A stretch of DNA of 64,000 bases from a virus, in the IMG/VR virus record IMGVR_UViG_3300023202_000383, positions 124,001-188,000 of that record; one strand, given 5' to 3'. Below are positions 34,340 to 43,250 of this stretch, piece by piece. Below the pieces are notes generated by a model. It searched no databases. It was not told the DNA's origin and saw nothing but the letters and a program-made list of their open reading frames with translations. Within the stretch, counting starts at the first letter, position 1; each line of letters starts with the position of its first letter. A program made the position numbers and the translations under genes.

Positions 34340-37150
34340 TTAAAGGTTGATCTGGCATGTTCCACCAGCACATGCTGCTTCACCAGACAGGTCAGTGTTG
34401 TCTTCTTCCTCGTGGAAGTCTTCCCAATTTATTTTTGTATAATTTGAGATTAGCTCTTTCCACTTTGCTTCATCTGCGTCGGTGGATATTTCTTCAAATG
34501 GAGCGTTTTCATACTCTTTATCACCAGTAAATGCCAGCATTGATACGCCCGAGAAGTACTTCTTATTTTTCCACAAGAATTCTTTAACATCATCCCATTC
34601 ATCTTCCTTGACGCTTATCGTGTTAGACACATTGTGCGTGACCCCTGGAGATGAATCAGGCTTGGCGGTTCCGGGCGATACCCAATTCTTTTGAGTAGAC
34701 ATGACACGCTCAAGGAATTCAACAGCTGTGAAGTCCGATCTTATAAGTGCCCCATCTGGTGCCTTGACTGGGAACATTAGAAGATCTTTGTTCTTATTGA
34801 CAGTAATGCACATATGCGGATTATGTTTTTTAAATTCCTTGTATGCTTCGCATTGCGGATTTACTCTTATTCTTCTGAAATATCTTCTAGCGTGGTGGCA
34901 ATGATGGCCAGCACCTACGCCTCCAAGCACTAATGATGCGGTGCCGCTTGGTTTGACGCATGTTACTCTAGCTGCCGACCTTATTCCAATTTTGTTTGCG
35001 ATTTCAATATTGGTTTCGACAGCTATTTGAGCTGCTGTCTTCTGAACCTCCGGGCTTAGAGCAATATCTGGATTGTCCATTATACCAGTGAGAGATACTC
35101 CTAGAAGTGCCTCTCTAGTGCATATTGCTTCGCTGACCCATCCAAGATAACCAAAATCTGTATATCCTGCTTGAGCTGTGCCAAGTATAGCTGCTGCTTT
35201 TACTCTGTCATAAAACTCTTCTGTTGTGTCTGCAGTTGCACAATTTACCTCAGATAAATTACATTGCTGCCAGCCCCAGTAGGTTGAGCCGACTTTCAAT
35301 TTTGGGGTCTTTTTGCCATTCTCTTTGGCCCATTTTTCTGTCCATACTTTTATCTGTGGCGTGATTTCGAATTTTGGGTTCAACCCGATTTCGACGCATT
35401 GTCCTATTTGAATAGTATTGATGAATACTTCATTATTTGATGGTTCGTTTAGGCAGTACACCTGCTTCTTGCCAATATATTCAATAGCTTTAACTTTGGT
35501 ATAGTCGTAAGATCCCTGGGGATAAGCTAGCGGGATTCTATCGCCAATTTTTAAGTCTTTGCATTGTTTCCTGATTTTAGTCCTACCAGCAACAGCAGTA
35601 GCAGTAGATCCAGTACCGTTTTTGCGCCAGTTTCTCTTATCTTCAAGGACTATCCATTGATGATTGGAAGTAGTCTCTATTTGGTCACCATTCTGCAATG
35701 TTATTCTATATACCTTAGCAGATTTAGATGTCCTAAAAACATTCGATGCAATTGATCTACCGTGACTGTTGACTATATTCTGGACGCCATAATCATCGAG
35801 AGTCTTATGGCTAGCATATTCTTGGCGTCCTCCGTTTTCCCACAATTCTTCGATGGTCTTGTATCCATCGCTTGTCATTAGCTTCATGTTGCCAGTAAAG
35901 CACGGATTAGCCCCTGTATCTTCGTCATTAGTAAAATAAAATCCAGGCTCGCCCCATTGTCTTGTCGATTTGAATATTCTGTCGTATTGTCTCTTCTTTG
36001 TCTCTTTACGATGCAAAACAACAGAGTTGTTAGACCTAGCCCTCCATGGATGAGTCTCGCCCCATTTGCCAGTCTTGGCATTCATCATTTCGCCATCGTC
36101 AATAGAAAACAGGCATATCATTGCCGCTTCTCTGATGCCGCCAGCGTAAACAGCGTCTGCCAATGAGCACATGATGTCATAACATTCTATTGGTCTTAGG
36201 TGTCTTCCTTGTGCTAAGTCTAGAATGCTTCTGGATCTATCTAATGCCTGCTTAAGCGGTAAGTGTCCAGGTGCCTTCCCGCCGCTTGTTTTAAGAGGAG
36301 ATCCCTTAGGTCTTATCTTGCCGTATGAGAACTCTACGTATGTTCCCGTATGCATATAGGATCTGATCAATTCGTGTGCTGCATCTGCCCAGCCTTCGAT
36401 TGTGTCTGGTATAGCAAAATGTTTTACATTGTCACTATCGATTCTTTTAAGCTCTGGCAACTGATCTACATGCTGGAATTGAACAGAGAACCCAACTCCA
36501 GTTCCACTCAACAGCAACCAGAAAGCTTCTGCAAAAAATTTTGGTCTGTTGCAAACAGAGAATGAGCAGTTGTAGCCTTTAGCGTGATTCAATTCTTGAG
36601 CAGGTCCTCCGAATTGCATAGATCTCATTGATCCAAGCACCTGCTTGTCCCGTACCTTATCCATTACCCAATCTAATTCGCCCTTAATTTGCGGGTATCG
36701 GTCAGCGTGCATTTTGTGCACTCTGTCTACACACTCTTCATAGGTTTCTCGCCTTTTCAGATCTTCTCTGTAGCGAGAATATCGCATTCTTACTACGAGA
36801 TCTTCTATTATTGTTGGGTCTGGGTCTAGACGAGTCTTTCTTAGATCGTCTTTGTGTCTACTATATAATATGTATTCTTCTGCAACACCGTGAAATTGAT
36901 AATCCATCAGTTTACGTTTGACGATTTGTTGAATGTCGTCGACGCCTATTCGATTGTCGCTGTCTAATCTGACAAATGCTTCATCTTCTATCGCTTTTAA
37001 AAGATGATCGAATTTCCCATTAATGTCTGTGCTAGCATCTTTTGCTGCTTTTTGGATCGCTATCTTTATTTTGTCTGGATTCCAGTCTACTGATGTTTTC
37101 CCATCTCTTTTGATAACTTTAGCGGACGCCTTCGTAAGTGGTGACATCAT
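34340..37150 (-). CDS. nrdJ: class II (B12-dependent) ribonucleotide reductase with an intein
   Basis: 936 residues including an intein. N-terminal ATP-cone-like VIKRDGKTSVDWNPDKI; catalytic core with SMRSMQFGGPAQ, GYNCSFSVCN, LLLSGTGVGFSVQ and the intein-split active-site segment NP-CVEIGL; C-terminal VKPSGTASLVLGGVG and the redox tail ACAGGTCQ. It matches the monomeric RTPR/NrdJ type, which makes dNTPs with adenosylcobalamin and needs no oxygen. After removal of 168 intein residues the enzyme is 768 residues, normal for the family. It supplies precursors for phage DNA. Confidence 0.93.
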   Translation of the reverse strand: MMSPLTKASAKVIKRDGKTSVDWNPDKIKIAIQKAAKDASTDINGKFDHLLKAIEDEAFVRLDSDNRIGVDDIQQIVKRKLMDYQFHGVAEEYILYSRHKDDLRKTRLDPDPTIIEDLVVRMRYSRYREDLKRRETYEECVDRVHKMHADRYPQIKGELDWVMDKVRDKQVLGSMRSMQFGGPAQELNHAKGYNCSFSVCNRPKFFAEAFWLLLSGTGVGFSVQFQHVDQLPELKRIDSDNVKHFAIPDTIEGWADAAHELIRSYMHTGTYVEFSYGKIRPKGSPLKTSGGKAPGHLPLKQALDRSRSILDLAQGRHLRPIECYDIMCSLADAVYAGGIREAAMICLFSIDDGEMMNAKTGKWGETHPWRARSNNSVVLHRKETKKRQYDRIFKSTRQWGEPGFYFTNDEDTGANPCFTGNMKLMTSDGYKTIEELWENGGRQEYASHKTLDDYGVQNIVNSHGRSIASNVFRTSKSAKVYRITLQNGDQIETTSNHQWIVLEDKRNWRKNGTGSTATAVAGRTKIRKQCKDLKIGDRIPLAYPQGSYDYTKVKAIEYIGKKQVYCLNEPSNNEVFINTIQIGQCVEIGLNPKFEITPQIKVWTEKWAKENGKKTPKLKVGSTYWGWQQCNLSEVNCATADTTEEFYDRVKAAAILGTAQAGYTDFGYLGWVSEAICTREALLGVSLTGIMDNPDIALSPEVQKTAAQIAVETNIEIANKIGIRSAARVTCVKPSGTASLVLGGVGAGHHCHHARRYFRRIRVNPQCEAYKEFKKHNPHMCITVNKNKDLLMFPVKAPDGALIRSDFTAVEFLERVMSTQKNWVSPGTAKPDSSPGVTHNVSNTISVKEDEWDDVKEFLWKNKKYFSGVSMLAFTGDKEYENAPFEEISTDADEAKWKELISNYTKINWEDFHEEEDNTDLSGEAACAGGTCQINL
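35399..35902 (-). mobile_element. mini-intein in NrdJ (residues 417-584)
   Basis: Begins CFTGNMKLMTSDGYKTIEEL (block A, Cys1), block B TTSNHQW with the TxxH motif, and ends VYCLNEPSNNEVFINTIQ, then IGQ, followed by extein Cys585. No endonuclease domain. The C-terminal residues are Gly-Gln instead of His-Asn. Inserted exactly before the active-site Cys, so the enzyme is inactive until splicing. Confidence 0.85.
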
Positions 37151-37302
37151 TACCTCGTGTTTATGAATTAAATTTCTTGTCGGATTGACCAGTGTATCTT
37201 TGACAAATGTTTTGCAAGCTCATGCCACATGTTGGATAGCGCTGGTCACAACAGACTGTCATTTACATTTTGTTTATATACTTAAACGACAAAAATACTA
37301 TA

Positions 37303-37773
37303 ATGGATATTTTAGAAAATCTGAATCTTGCGATTCAATCAATATCTGAAGATATCGATAAAGGCGATCTAGATGCATTTAATACTGCCGGTTCATATGT
37401 TGATGCTCCTGGTTATCTGATAGCGTATAGGATGCTAATTGGTGGCAGAAGATCTGGTTATTGGATAGTAAATTATAATGACCAAATGGTTGGCACAATA
37501 AACATAAAAGGAACTAAATGGAAGCACGAACAAATAAATCATACATATAATTATCCTAATAAAGTAATGAATAAGGACAATAGGAGGTATCTAGATAGCA
37601 AAATGCACGATTTGGGCAGGGAGATAAGGAAAGCGATTTCTGCCAGAAATGCCGACATTGTAAAAATAAAAGTAGATAACGAAGAGATCAATGCATCTGA
37701 AATGAATTATACGATACCAAATTATAGGGGAGGAGCCGCATTTGCAGACCCAGAAAGGCGGAGGCCAAGATGA
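37303..37773 (+). CDS. hypothetical protein, 156 aa
   Basis: Divergent from nrdJ. ATG 37303 (MDILENLNLAIQSISEDI) chosen over the in-frame 37270. It contains IAYRMLIGGRRSGYWIVNY and a basic C-terminus (ADPERRRPR). ATGA overlap with the next gene, starting a three-gene coupled set. No family recognised. Confidence 0.6.
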   Translation: MDILENLNLAIQSISEDIDKGDLDAFNTAGSYVDAPGYLIAYRMLIGGRRSGYWIVNYNDQMVGTINIKGTKWKHEQINHTYNYPNKVMNKDNRRYLDSKMHDLGREIRKAISARNADIVKIKVDNEEINASEMNYTIPNYRGGAAFADPERRRPR

Positions 37774-38060
37774 GTTGCGATAAAACCCCATGGCCGCAGT
37801 CAAAGACTGCTCAAGTGATGCTCACAAACAAGGCTGTAGTGCATTCCAATGCACAGCCAGAAACGCCAGATAGTGTAGTCAATCAAATAGCTGCCATGAT
37901 GGATGAGAACGATGAGCCAAAGCCAGCTAAAACTAAAGACGTTAAAATAGAAACTAGTCCGCTGAAGCTCAATGGCAATCTGCCTGCTGCGAAAGTCGTT
38001 GATATGAGCTCAGAAAAAGTGCTTGTTGACTTGCTATCGCAGGGCTATGAGATATTATGA
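37770..38060 (+). CDS. hypothetical protein, 96 aa
   Basis: Starts in ATGA overlap. Unstructured-looking Pro/Lys-rich middle (DENDEPKPAKTKDVKIE) and a short C-terminal helix (SSEKVLVDLLSQGYEIL). ATGA overlap with the next gene. Confidence 0.55.
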   Translation: MSCDKTPWPQSKTAQVMLTNKAVVHSNAQPETPDSVVNQIAAMMDENDEPKPAKTKDVKIETSPLKLNGNLPAAKVVDMSSEKVLVDLLSQGYEIL

Positions 38061-38578
38061 AATTCGATGATATACTAAACTTGGCGTTAGAGACTATCGA
38101 ACCAGAAGACAAAGCTGGGTCGCAATGGGCTAAAAGCGGTTCACAAGATAGAGAAAAGGGCAAAATCGGGCCAAAAACTTTTAGCGGCGAAGAAGATAAA
38201 GTAAAAATCAAATTCGACCCAGACGACCCGGACATTAAGGGTGAGTATATTGAACATACCCATCCGATACCGGATGGAATGGAGCCATCTGTTGCCATAG
38301 CACTTCCATCTCATGAAGACTTAGAAGTAGCCATGGATCATATAGACCATAATATTGCTGGCATAATAGTTTATACCAGTGATGGCAGATATCAGTCTAA
38401 ATTGACTTATACTGACAAAATAAGACCAAATGCTGACACATCAGCTTACAAACAAGTATTCGAGATAGCCGCTAAAGATCGCACAGATGAAAATATTCAG
38501 AGGGCGATAGATGAATTAAAGAAGTTGGGATTTGATGTGGATATAATCGACCACGAGAAATCACAAGAATTAGCTTAA
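38057..38578 (+). CDS. hypothetical acidic protein, 173 aa
   Basis: Third gene of the coupled set. Contains FDPDDPDIKGEYIEHTHPIP and SVAIALPSHEDLEVAMDHID, then AGIIVYTSDGRY; the His/Asp arrangement HTHP...HEDLE recalls JAB-like metalloproteins, but I do not claim it. Convergent with the cupin gene. Confidence 0.55.
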   Translation: MKFDDILNLALETIEPEDKAGSQWAKSGSQDREKGKIGPKTFSGEEDKVKIKFDPDDPDIKGEYIEHTHPIPDGMEPSVAIALPSHEDLEVAMDHIDHNIAGIIVYTSDGRYQSKLTYTDKIRPNADTSAYKQVFEIAAKDRTDENIQRAIDELKKLGFDVDIIDHEKSQELA

Positions 38579-38579
38579 C

Positions 38580-38930
38580 TTATTCTAACGACCCACAATC
38601 CCTTCTGATAATATCATTTGTGTCTAACTCTGTCCAGTAAATTTCATAGCAGATCGAATCATTATCTAAAACTTCAAATCTATGATATTCTTCTGGTTTT
38701 ATTGTCATAGATTGGTGTGGTTCTAATATTGTTTCGTCGACTAAGTCATAATCATTTTTCTCAATTACTACTTTTATTCGCCCTTTTTCAACAAAAAACA
38801 TCGAATATTTATGGCTATGCTTATGCATAGAACTTTTGCCGCCGGTTTTACCGACTATTCTAAATATTTCAACATTGTTTTTGGAAAACAATTTACTTGT
38901 GCATCCCCATACTTTTCCGCTAATATCCAT
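38580..38930 (-). CDS. cupin-domain protein, 116 aa
   Basis: From ATG 38930: MDISGKVWGCTSKLF, then metal-binding cupin motifs HKHSHKYSMFFVEKGRIKV and EPHQSMTIKPEEYHRFEVL. Similar in layout to small sugar-related cupins (mannose-6-phosphate isomerase type). It starts inside the end of the HNH gene. A second copy of its N-terminus, with a good ribosome-binding site, lies on the far side of that HNH gene (39636-39725). Confidence 0.8.
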   Translation of the reverse strand: MDISGKVWGCTSKLFSKNNVEIFRIVGKTGGKSSMHKHSHKYSMFFVEKGRIKVVIEKNDYDLVDETILEPHQSMTIKPEEYHRFEVLDNDSICYEIYWTELDTNDIIRRDCGSLE

Positions 38931-39657
38931 TTTTGTTCTCCATGTGAAATTTACACAATTGATAGATCCAACCATAAAATTCGTCGATGGTTTTGTTTGA
39001 TTTTGCTGAATTACATGTGGTACAACATGGTACTACATTGTTGACTGCATAATGCTGTAGATTGTCTACTCTATCCAATCCGTTATAATAATAATCTCCA
39101 TTGCCTCTTGGATTTTTAATAATTGACTGAGGCTTAGATCCACAATAATGGCAATTCATTGATGTCAATTTAATAAATTCGCCAAATGGTATATCAAAGA
39201 CCAGATTCCTGTTGCCAGCTGATGATTTATATATATTAAAAAGCGCCTTTTTTGAACTCATCCCAAATTCAGTTTTGCGTTTTAAATAGCACCCGCAACT
39301 AGACATTTTATTTGGCTGCAAGCTAGAAGTGCGTTTTGTTATTTTCTTGCCGCAGTCGCACCGGCATAGCCATATTCTGTCTGTGCGTTTGAAATTTTTG
39401 CCCCTAACTTTTGTGCCAGCTGACTCTAGTACTATTAATTTGCCGAACCTCTGCCCAATAAGATTTTTACGACTTCTGCACCCGCAGTTTGTGGATTTTC
39501 CATTAGCTAGGTGCCCAAAACTTACTAATTTTATGCTCCCACATTTGCATTTGCATTCATAATAATTTGAATTAGAATTTTGGTTTTTACAAGGTCCATT
39601 TAGCACAGTCCACGACCCGCATTTGCTGCCGGGCTTTAAGTTTGCCGCTTTACGCAT
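38920..39657 (-). CDS. zinc-ribbon/HNH homing endonuclease, 245 aa
   Basis: Three Cys-rich repeats (YECKCKCGSIK, WLCRCDCGKKI, SSCGCYLKR) of the sort found in phage homing enzymes, then an HNH-like nuclease unit MNCHYCGSKPQ, YNGLDRVDNLQHYAVNN and VVPCCTTCNSAKSN. Inserted in the 5' end of the cupin gene: its start lies within a displaced N-terminal fragment and its stop overlaps the present cupin start. Confidence 0.85.
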   Translation of the reverse strand: MRKAANLKPGSKCGSWTVLNGPCKNQNSNSNYYECKCKCGSIKLVSFGHLANGKSTNCGCRSRKNLIGQRFGKLIVLESAGTKVRGKNFKRTDRIWLCRCDCGKKITKRTSSLQPNKMSSCGCYLKRKTEFGMSSKKALFNIYKSSAGNRNLVFDIPFGEFIKLTSMNCHYCGSKPQSIIKNPRGNGDYYYNGLDRVDNLQHYAVNNVVPCCTTCNSAKSNKTIDEFYGWIYQLCKFHMENKNGY

Positions 39658-39725
39658 ATCGAGTTATATTTGAGTAAGAATGTGAATGTTTGTGTTTTGC
39701 CCCAGACCTTTCCTTGGACTTCCAT
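39636..39725 (-). pseudogene. displaced N-terminal fragment of the cupin gene
   Basis: TAGGAGG precedes ATG 39725; the 29 codons start MEVQGKVWGKTQTFTF, clearly related to MDISGKVWGCTSKLFS of the cupin at 38930. The frame then runs into the HNH gene and stops. It looks like the original cupin start, left behind when the endonuclease inserted with its own flanking copy. Confidence 0.65.
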
Positions 39726-39792
39726 GATAGCCTCCTAATTGCTGGAAAAGCTTCTATGATATATTTTAGCAGGGGTTGACCGAAGAGGGATT

Positions 39793-40569
39793 ATGAAAGA
39801 CGGCTTCGATAGAGTGTATATTGACGATTCGTTTAAGAAATCGAATTGCATGAGAGTGTATGACATCGACATTGATGTCGAACGCCAAGTGGTTTTGTTT
39901 TATGAGCCGATATCGAAGTTCCCTAAGTCAGATGAACAATTTATGTTTAAACAGTATAATTTCTTTAAATATAGATACTTAAGATTTAAAGATGAACAAT
40001 ATTATCATAAAGCCAAAATCATAAAAGACAAGATTGGGAAACAATATATAAATCTTATCAGAAAAGAAGCACAGAGGTGCGCAGAACGGACCAGCAGGAC
40101 GGAATCTTATGATGATGCGTTCTCTGAAGCGAATATATTGTTCTCTAGATCAATAGATTTATTTAATTTTAATCTGGGATATAGATTTTCAACTTACATT
40201 GTTAATTCCATAAGAACTACGTTGCCTAGAAACTTCCTACGATTATTTAGGCACCATAGCAAGGAATGGAATTGTTCTAATGCTGTTGATAGTGACGATG
40301 CATTTATCAAGATCATAGACCCAAAATCTGGCAAGGACCTGGATGGGGCGTTAATAAGGTCCGACATTGATATGATATTTAATGGTAATGTTGAATTGTT
40401 AGATGATAGAGAACGAGAGATAATGCGTAGAAGGTATGGTTTCAATGGCGAAACAATATCTATGAGGGATCTCGCCAAAGAAACAGGGATTAGTCTAGCT
40501 AGCGTTAGCGGTGCAGAATCATCAGCTAAAAAGAAGCTGCGTGGATTCCGCGAAAAAGGCGGTATTTAA
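39793..40569 (+). CDS. sigma-70 family RNA polymerase sigma factor
   Basis: 258 residues. Region 2: ESYDDAFSEANILFSRSIDL, FNFNLGYRFSTYIVNSIR (core binding and -10 contact). Region 4: LDDREREIMRRRYGFNGE, ISMRDLAKETGISLASV (HTH for -35). Region 1.1 and most of region 3 are missing, as in phage late sigma factors. It probably redirects host RNA polymerase to phage promoters. AAGAGGGATT precedes ATG 39793. Confidence 0.87.
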   Translation: MKDGFDRVYIDDSFKKSNCMRVYDIDIDVERQVVLFYEPISKFPKSDEQFMFKQYNFFKYRYLRFKDEQYYHKAKIIKDKIGKQYINLIRKEAQRCAERTSRTESYDDAFSEANILFSRSIDLFNFNLGYRFSTYIVNSIRTTLPRNFLRLFRHHSKEWNCSNAVDSDDAFIKIIDPKSGKDLDGALIRSDIDMIFNGNVELLDDREREIMRRRYGFNGETISMRDLAKETGISLASVSGAESSAKKKLRGFREKGGI

Positions 40570-40574
40570 TTCCG

Positions 40575-41606
40575 GTGAATAAAATTGTATTTAGACATCA
40601 TTTATCGCCTGGAGATATAGTGTGCATGACTGCGGCGATCCGCGATCTGCATATGAACCATAGCGGTAAGTTTGAGACTGGCGTTGATACAACTGCAATG
40701 CAGGTTTGGCAGGGCAATCCATATATTACCAAATTCAACCATAAAGATATAGTAAAGCTAGACAACGACAAAGATGATAAATATAGAGCTACCCACGACG
40801 AAATAAAAGAAATATGGGATTCTGGCAAGATCCCATCAGTGAAGCTTCATTATGATTTGATCCATCAATCGAACACTTGCACTGGCCATTTTATAGATGG
40901 GTTTTGCGATGGCATAGAAGATCTTCTAAATGTTAGAATAAAGAACCGCAAATGTTATGGTGACATATATATATCTGATGTCGAGCGGTCATGGGTGTCT
41001 CAAGTCCAAGAAGTGACTGAATCTGACACCCATTTCTGGATAGTTGTGAATGGCGGAAAATACGACTTCACATGCAAATGGTGGGATCCATTTAGGATGC
41101 AGAAGGTCGTAAACGCTATGAGACACATAACATTTGTGCAAGTTGGTGAAAAAGGGCACAACCATCATCCATTGGTTGGCCCAAATGTGATAGATTTTAT
41201 AGGCAAAACAGACATTAGGCAGCTGATAAGATTAGTGTATCATAGTAGTGGAGCCATATGTCCGGTTACATTTATGATGCATCTGGCGGCTGCTGTGCCA
41301 GTAAGGCCAGAAAAGACGTATGCTAGAAAAACAAGGCCTTGTGTTGTTATTGCTGGGGGCAGAGAGCCCTCCAGATGGGAAGCATATACCAATCATGCAT
41401 ATTTGCACAAATGTGGTACACTAGCATGCTGCGACAATGGTGGGTGTTGGAAGTCTAGAGTTGTTCCTTTAGGTGACGAAGATGAGAAAGATAAGGATCT
41501 CTGTTTAGATCCAGTTACCACAGAAAATGGTATAATCGTCCCTAAATGTATGAAAATGATAACAGTGTCTGATGTTATAGAAGCTATTGAAAGCTATTTA
41601 CCATAG
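40575..41606 (+). CDS. glycosyltransferase family 9-like protein
   Basis: Starts at GTG 40575 with FRHHLSPGDIVCMTAAIRDL, the GT9 (heptosyltransferase-type) N-terminal motif; C-terminal VGPNVIDFIGKTDIRQLIRL and CPVTFMMHLAAAVP correspond to the nucleotide-sugar-binding half. Cys-rich insert near residue 285. 343 residues. Likely adds a sugar to a surface glycan. It ends 8 bp before groEL. Confidence 0.8.
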   Translation: MNKIVFRHHLSPGDIVCMTAAIRDLHMNHSGKFETGVDTTAMQVWQGNPYITKFNHKDIVKLDNDKDDKYRATHDEIKEIWDSGKIPSVKLHYDLIHQSNTCTGHFIDGFCDGIEDLLNVRIKNRKCYGDIYISDVERSWVSQVQEVTESDTHFWIVVNGGKYDFTCKWWDPFRMQKVVNAMRHITFVQVGEKGHNHHPLVGPNVIDFIGKTDIRQLIRLVYHSSGAICPVTFMMHLAAAVPVRPEKTYARKTRPCVVIAGGREPSRWEAYTNHAYLHKCGTLACCDNGGCWKSRVVPLGDEDEKDKDLCLDPVTTENGIIVPKCMKMITVSDVIEAIESYLP

Positions 41607-41614
41607 GAGTTGTA

Positions 41615-43234
41615 ATGCCGAAGGATATCATTTTTGATGAGTCAGTTAGAAGCAAGATCCAAGACGGTCTCAACAAGCTGGCCCAAGCAGTCAGAGTGAC
41701 TTTGGGGCCGACTGGCCGTGTTGTCATGATTGAAAGGGATTTTGGAGACCCTATCATAACGAAGGATGGGGTCACTGTAGCCAAACACATAGATCTTGAA
41801 GATAAGCTGTCGAATATGGCTGCAATGATGGTGCGTCAGGCGGCGTCCAAAACTGCCTCTGAGGCTGGAGATGGCACAACGACTGCTACTATTTATACTG
41901 AAGCAATATATGGTGCTGGTATAAAGAGTGTTCTGGCTGGGGCTAATCCTCAAGATCTCAAAAATGGGATGAATAAAGCTGTACAGGCTATCGTCCATCA
42001 ACTTGAGAGAATGGCTAAGCCTATAACCAGCACAGAAGAGATAAAGCAGGTCGCTGCGTGCAGCGCCAATCAAGACAATATTATAGGGTCTATAATTGCC
42101 GACGCTATGGATAAAGTCGGCAAAGATGGCGTTGTCACAATAGAAGAAGGCAAGACGTTGGATACTTCGGTATCTGTTGTCGATGGTTATCAATTCGATA
42201 AAGGATATATGAGCCAACATTTTGTGACCAATAAGGAAAAGATGGTCGCTGAATACGAGGAGCCCTATATACTGTTGAGCGAAGATCGAATCGACGATCT
42301 TAAAAGCCTCTTGGGGATGCTTGAGCTCGCAATCAAGAAGGGCCAAAGGCCGATAGTTATCATAGCCGATGATTTTGATGATACGGTCATGACGACTTTG
42401 ACTGTCAATCACTTAAGGGGGTCGTTGAAAGTGTTGGCTATAAAGTCCCCCGGCTTTGGCGACAGACGTAAGCAGATGATGGAAGATATAGCAACAATAA
42501 CTGGTGCGAAGGTCTTCTCCAAGGCATCTGGCGTGACAATGAAGAATCCTAGCATAGACGCTTTTGGGTCGTGCGAAAAGATCACTGCGTCTGATGATTC
42601 CACTATTATAGTGGAAGGTGCTGGCGATGAATCTGAAATAGAAGAAAGAATAAATCAGATCAGGACTCAGCTCGAATCTGTTGGTGGCGATTTTGATAAA
42701 GAAAAGCTCCAAGAAAGGCTTTCTAAGCTGATAGGCGGCGTTGCTAGAATTGTCGTCGGCGGTGCTACAGAAGTTGAAGTTAGAGAAAAGAAAGATCGCA
42801 TCGACGACGCTTTACATGCTTGCAAAGCTGCTGTTCAAGAAGGAATATTGCCTGGCGGTGGTGTTGCTGTTCTACGAGCTTTCCAATCTGTTTCTCTGGA
42901 GTTTGATTCTAGAGATGAGGAAATGGGAGTTGGCATAATATTCAAAGCCATAGAAGATCCAATAAGGCAAATCGCCAAGAATACTGGCAAGGATGATGGT
43001 GCTGTTCTCGCTAAAGTGATGGAAAGCAGCGATGCCAACTTTGGGTTCAATGCTGCCAAGGATTCCTTCGAAAATCTGATCGACGCTGGCATAATCGTCC
43101 CAGCCAAGGTTGAGAGGATTGCATTGCAAAATGCCGCATCTATAGCTGCCTTACTTCTTGCTACGGATTGCATGATATCTATAATTCCTGAAGTCGCACC
43201 CGCACAGCCTGACGGGATATATCCAGGGATGTAG
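41615..43234 (+). CDS. groEL: GroEL-type chaperonin subunit
   Basis: AGGAG before ATG 41615; 539 residues, normal length. Family marks: VTLGPTGRVVMIERDFG, ITKDGVTVAKHI, SEAGDGTTTATIYTEAI (ATP site), GFGDRRKQMMEDIA, GGVARIVVGGATEVEV, GILPGGGVAVL. Apical helices are present. The C-terminus ends DGIYPGM, without the usual Gly-Gly-Met repeats. No GroES is seen nearby. Phage GroELs help fold phage proteins, some without a co-chaperonin. Confidence 0.96.
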   Translation: MPKDIIFDESVRSKIQDGLNKLAQAVRVTLGPTGRVVMIERDFGDPIITKDGVTVAKHIDLEDKLSNMAAMMVRQAASKTASEAGDGTTTATIYTEAIYGAGIKSVLAGANPQDLKNGMNKAVQAIVHQLERMAKPITSTEEIKQVAACSANQDNIIGSIIADAMDKVGKDGVVTIEEGKTLDTSVSVVDGYQFDKGYMSQHFVTNKEKMVAEYEEPYILLSEDRIDDLKSLLGMLELAIKKGQRPIVIIADDFDDTVMTTLTVNHLRGSLKVLAIKSPGFGDRRKQMMEDIATITGAKVFSKASGVTMKNPSIDAFGSCEKITASDDSTIIVEGAGDESEIEERINQIRTQLESVGGDFDKEKLQERLSKLIGGVARIVVGGATEVEVREKKDRIDDALHACKAAVQEGILPGGGVAVLRAFQSVSLEFDSRDEEMGVGIIFKAIEDPIRQIAKNTGKDDGAVLAKVMESSDANFGFNAAKDSFENLIDAGIIVPAKVERIALQNAASIAALLLATDCMISIIPEVAPAQPDGIYPGM

Positions 43235-43250
43235 TCAAAGATATCATGGA

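Noticed and set aside
37190-37300. Sigma-70 promoter between nrdJ and 37303
   Set aside because: TTGACA-like hexamers occur, but none has a good -10 at correct spacing, and the phage sigma factor may use another consensus.
41642-42412. 256-codon minus-strand frame inside groEL
   Set aside because: It is antisense to a highly conserved gene, has no protein-like pattern, and follows from the codon bias of groEL.
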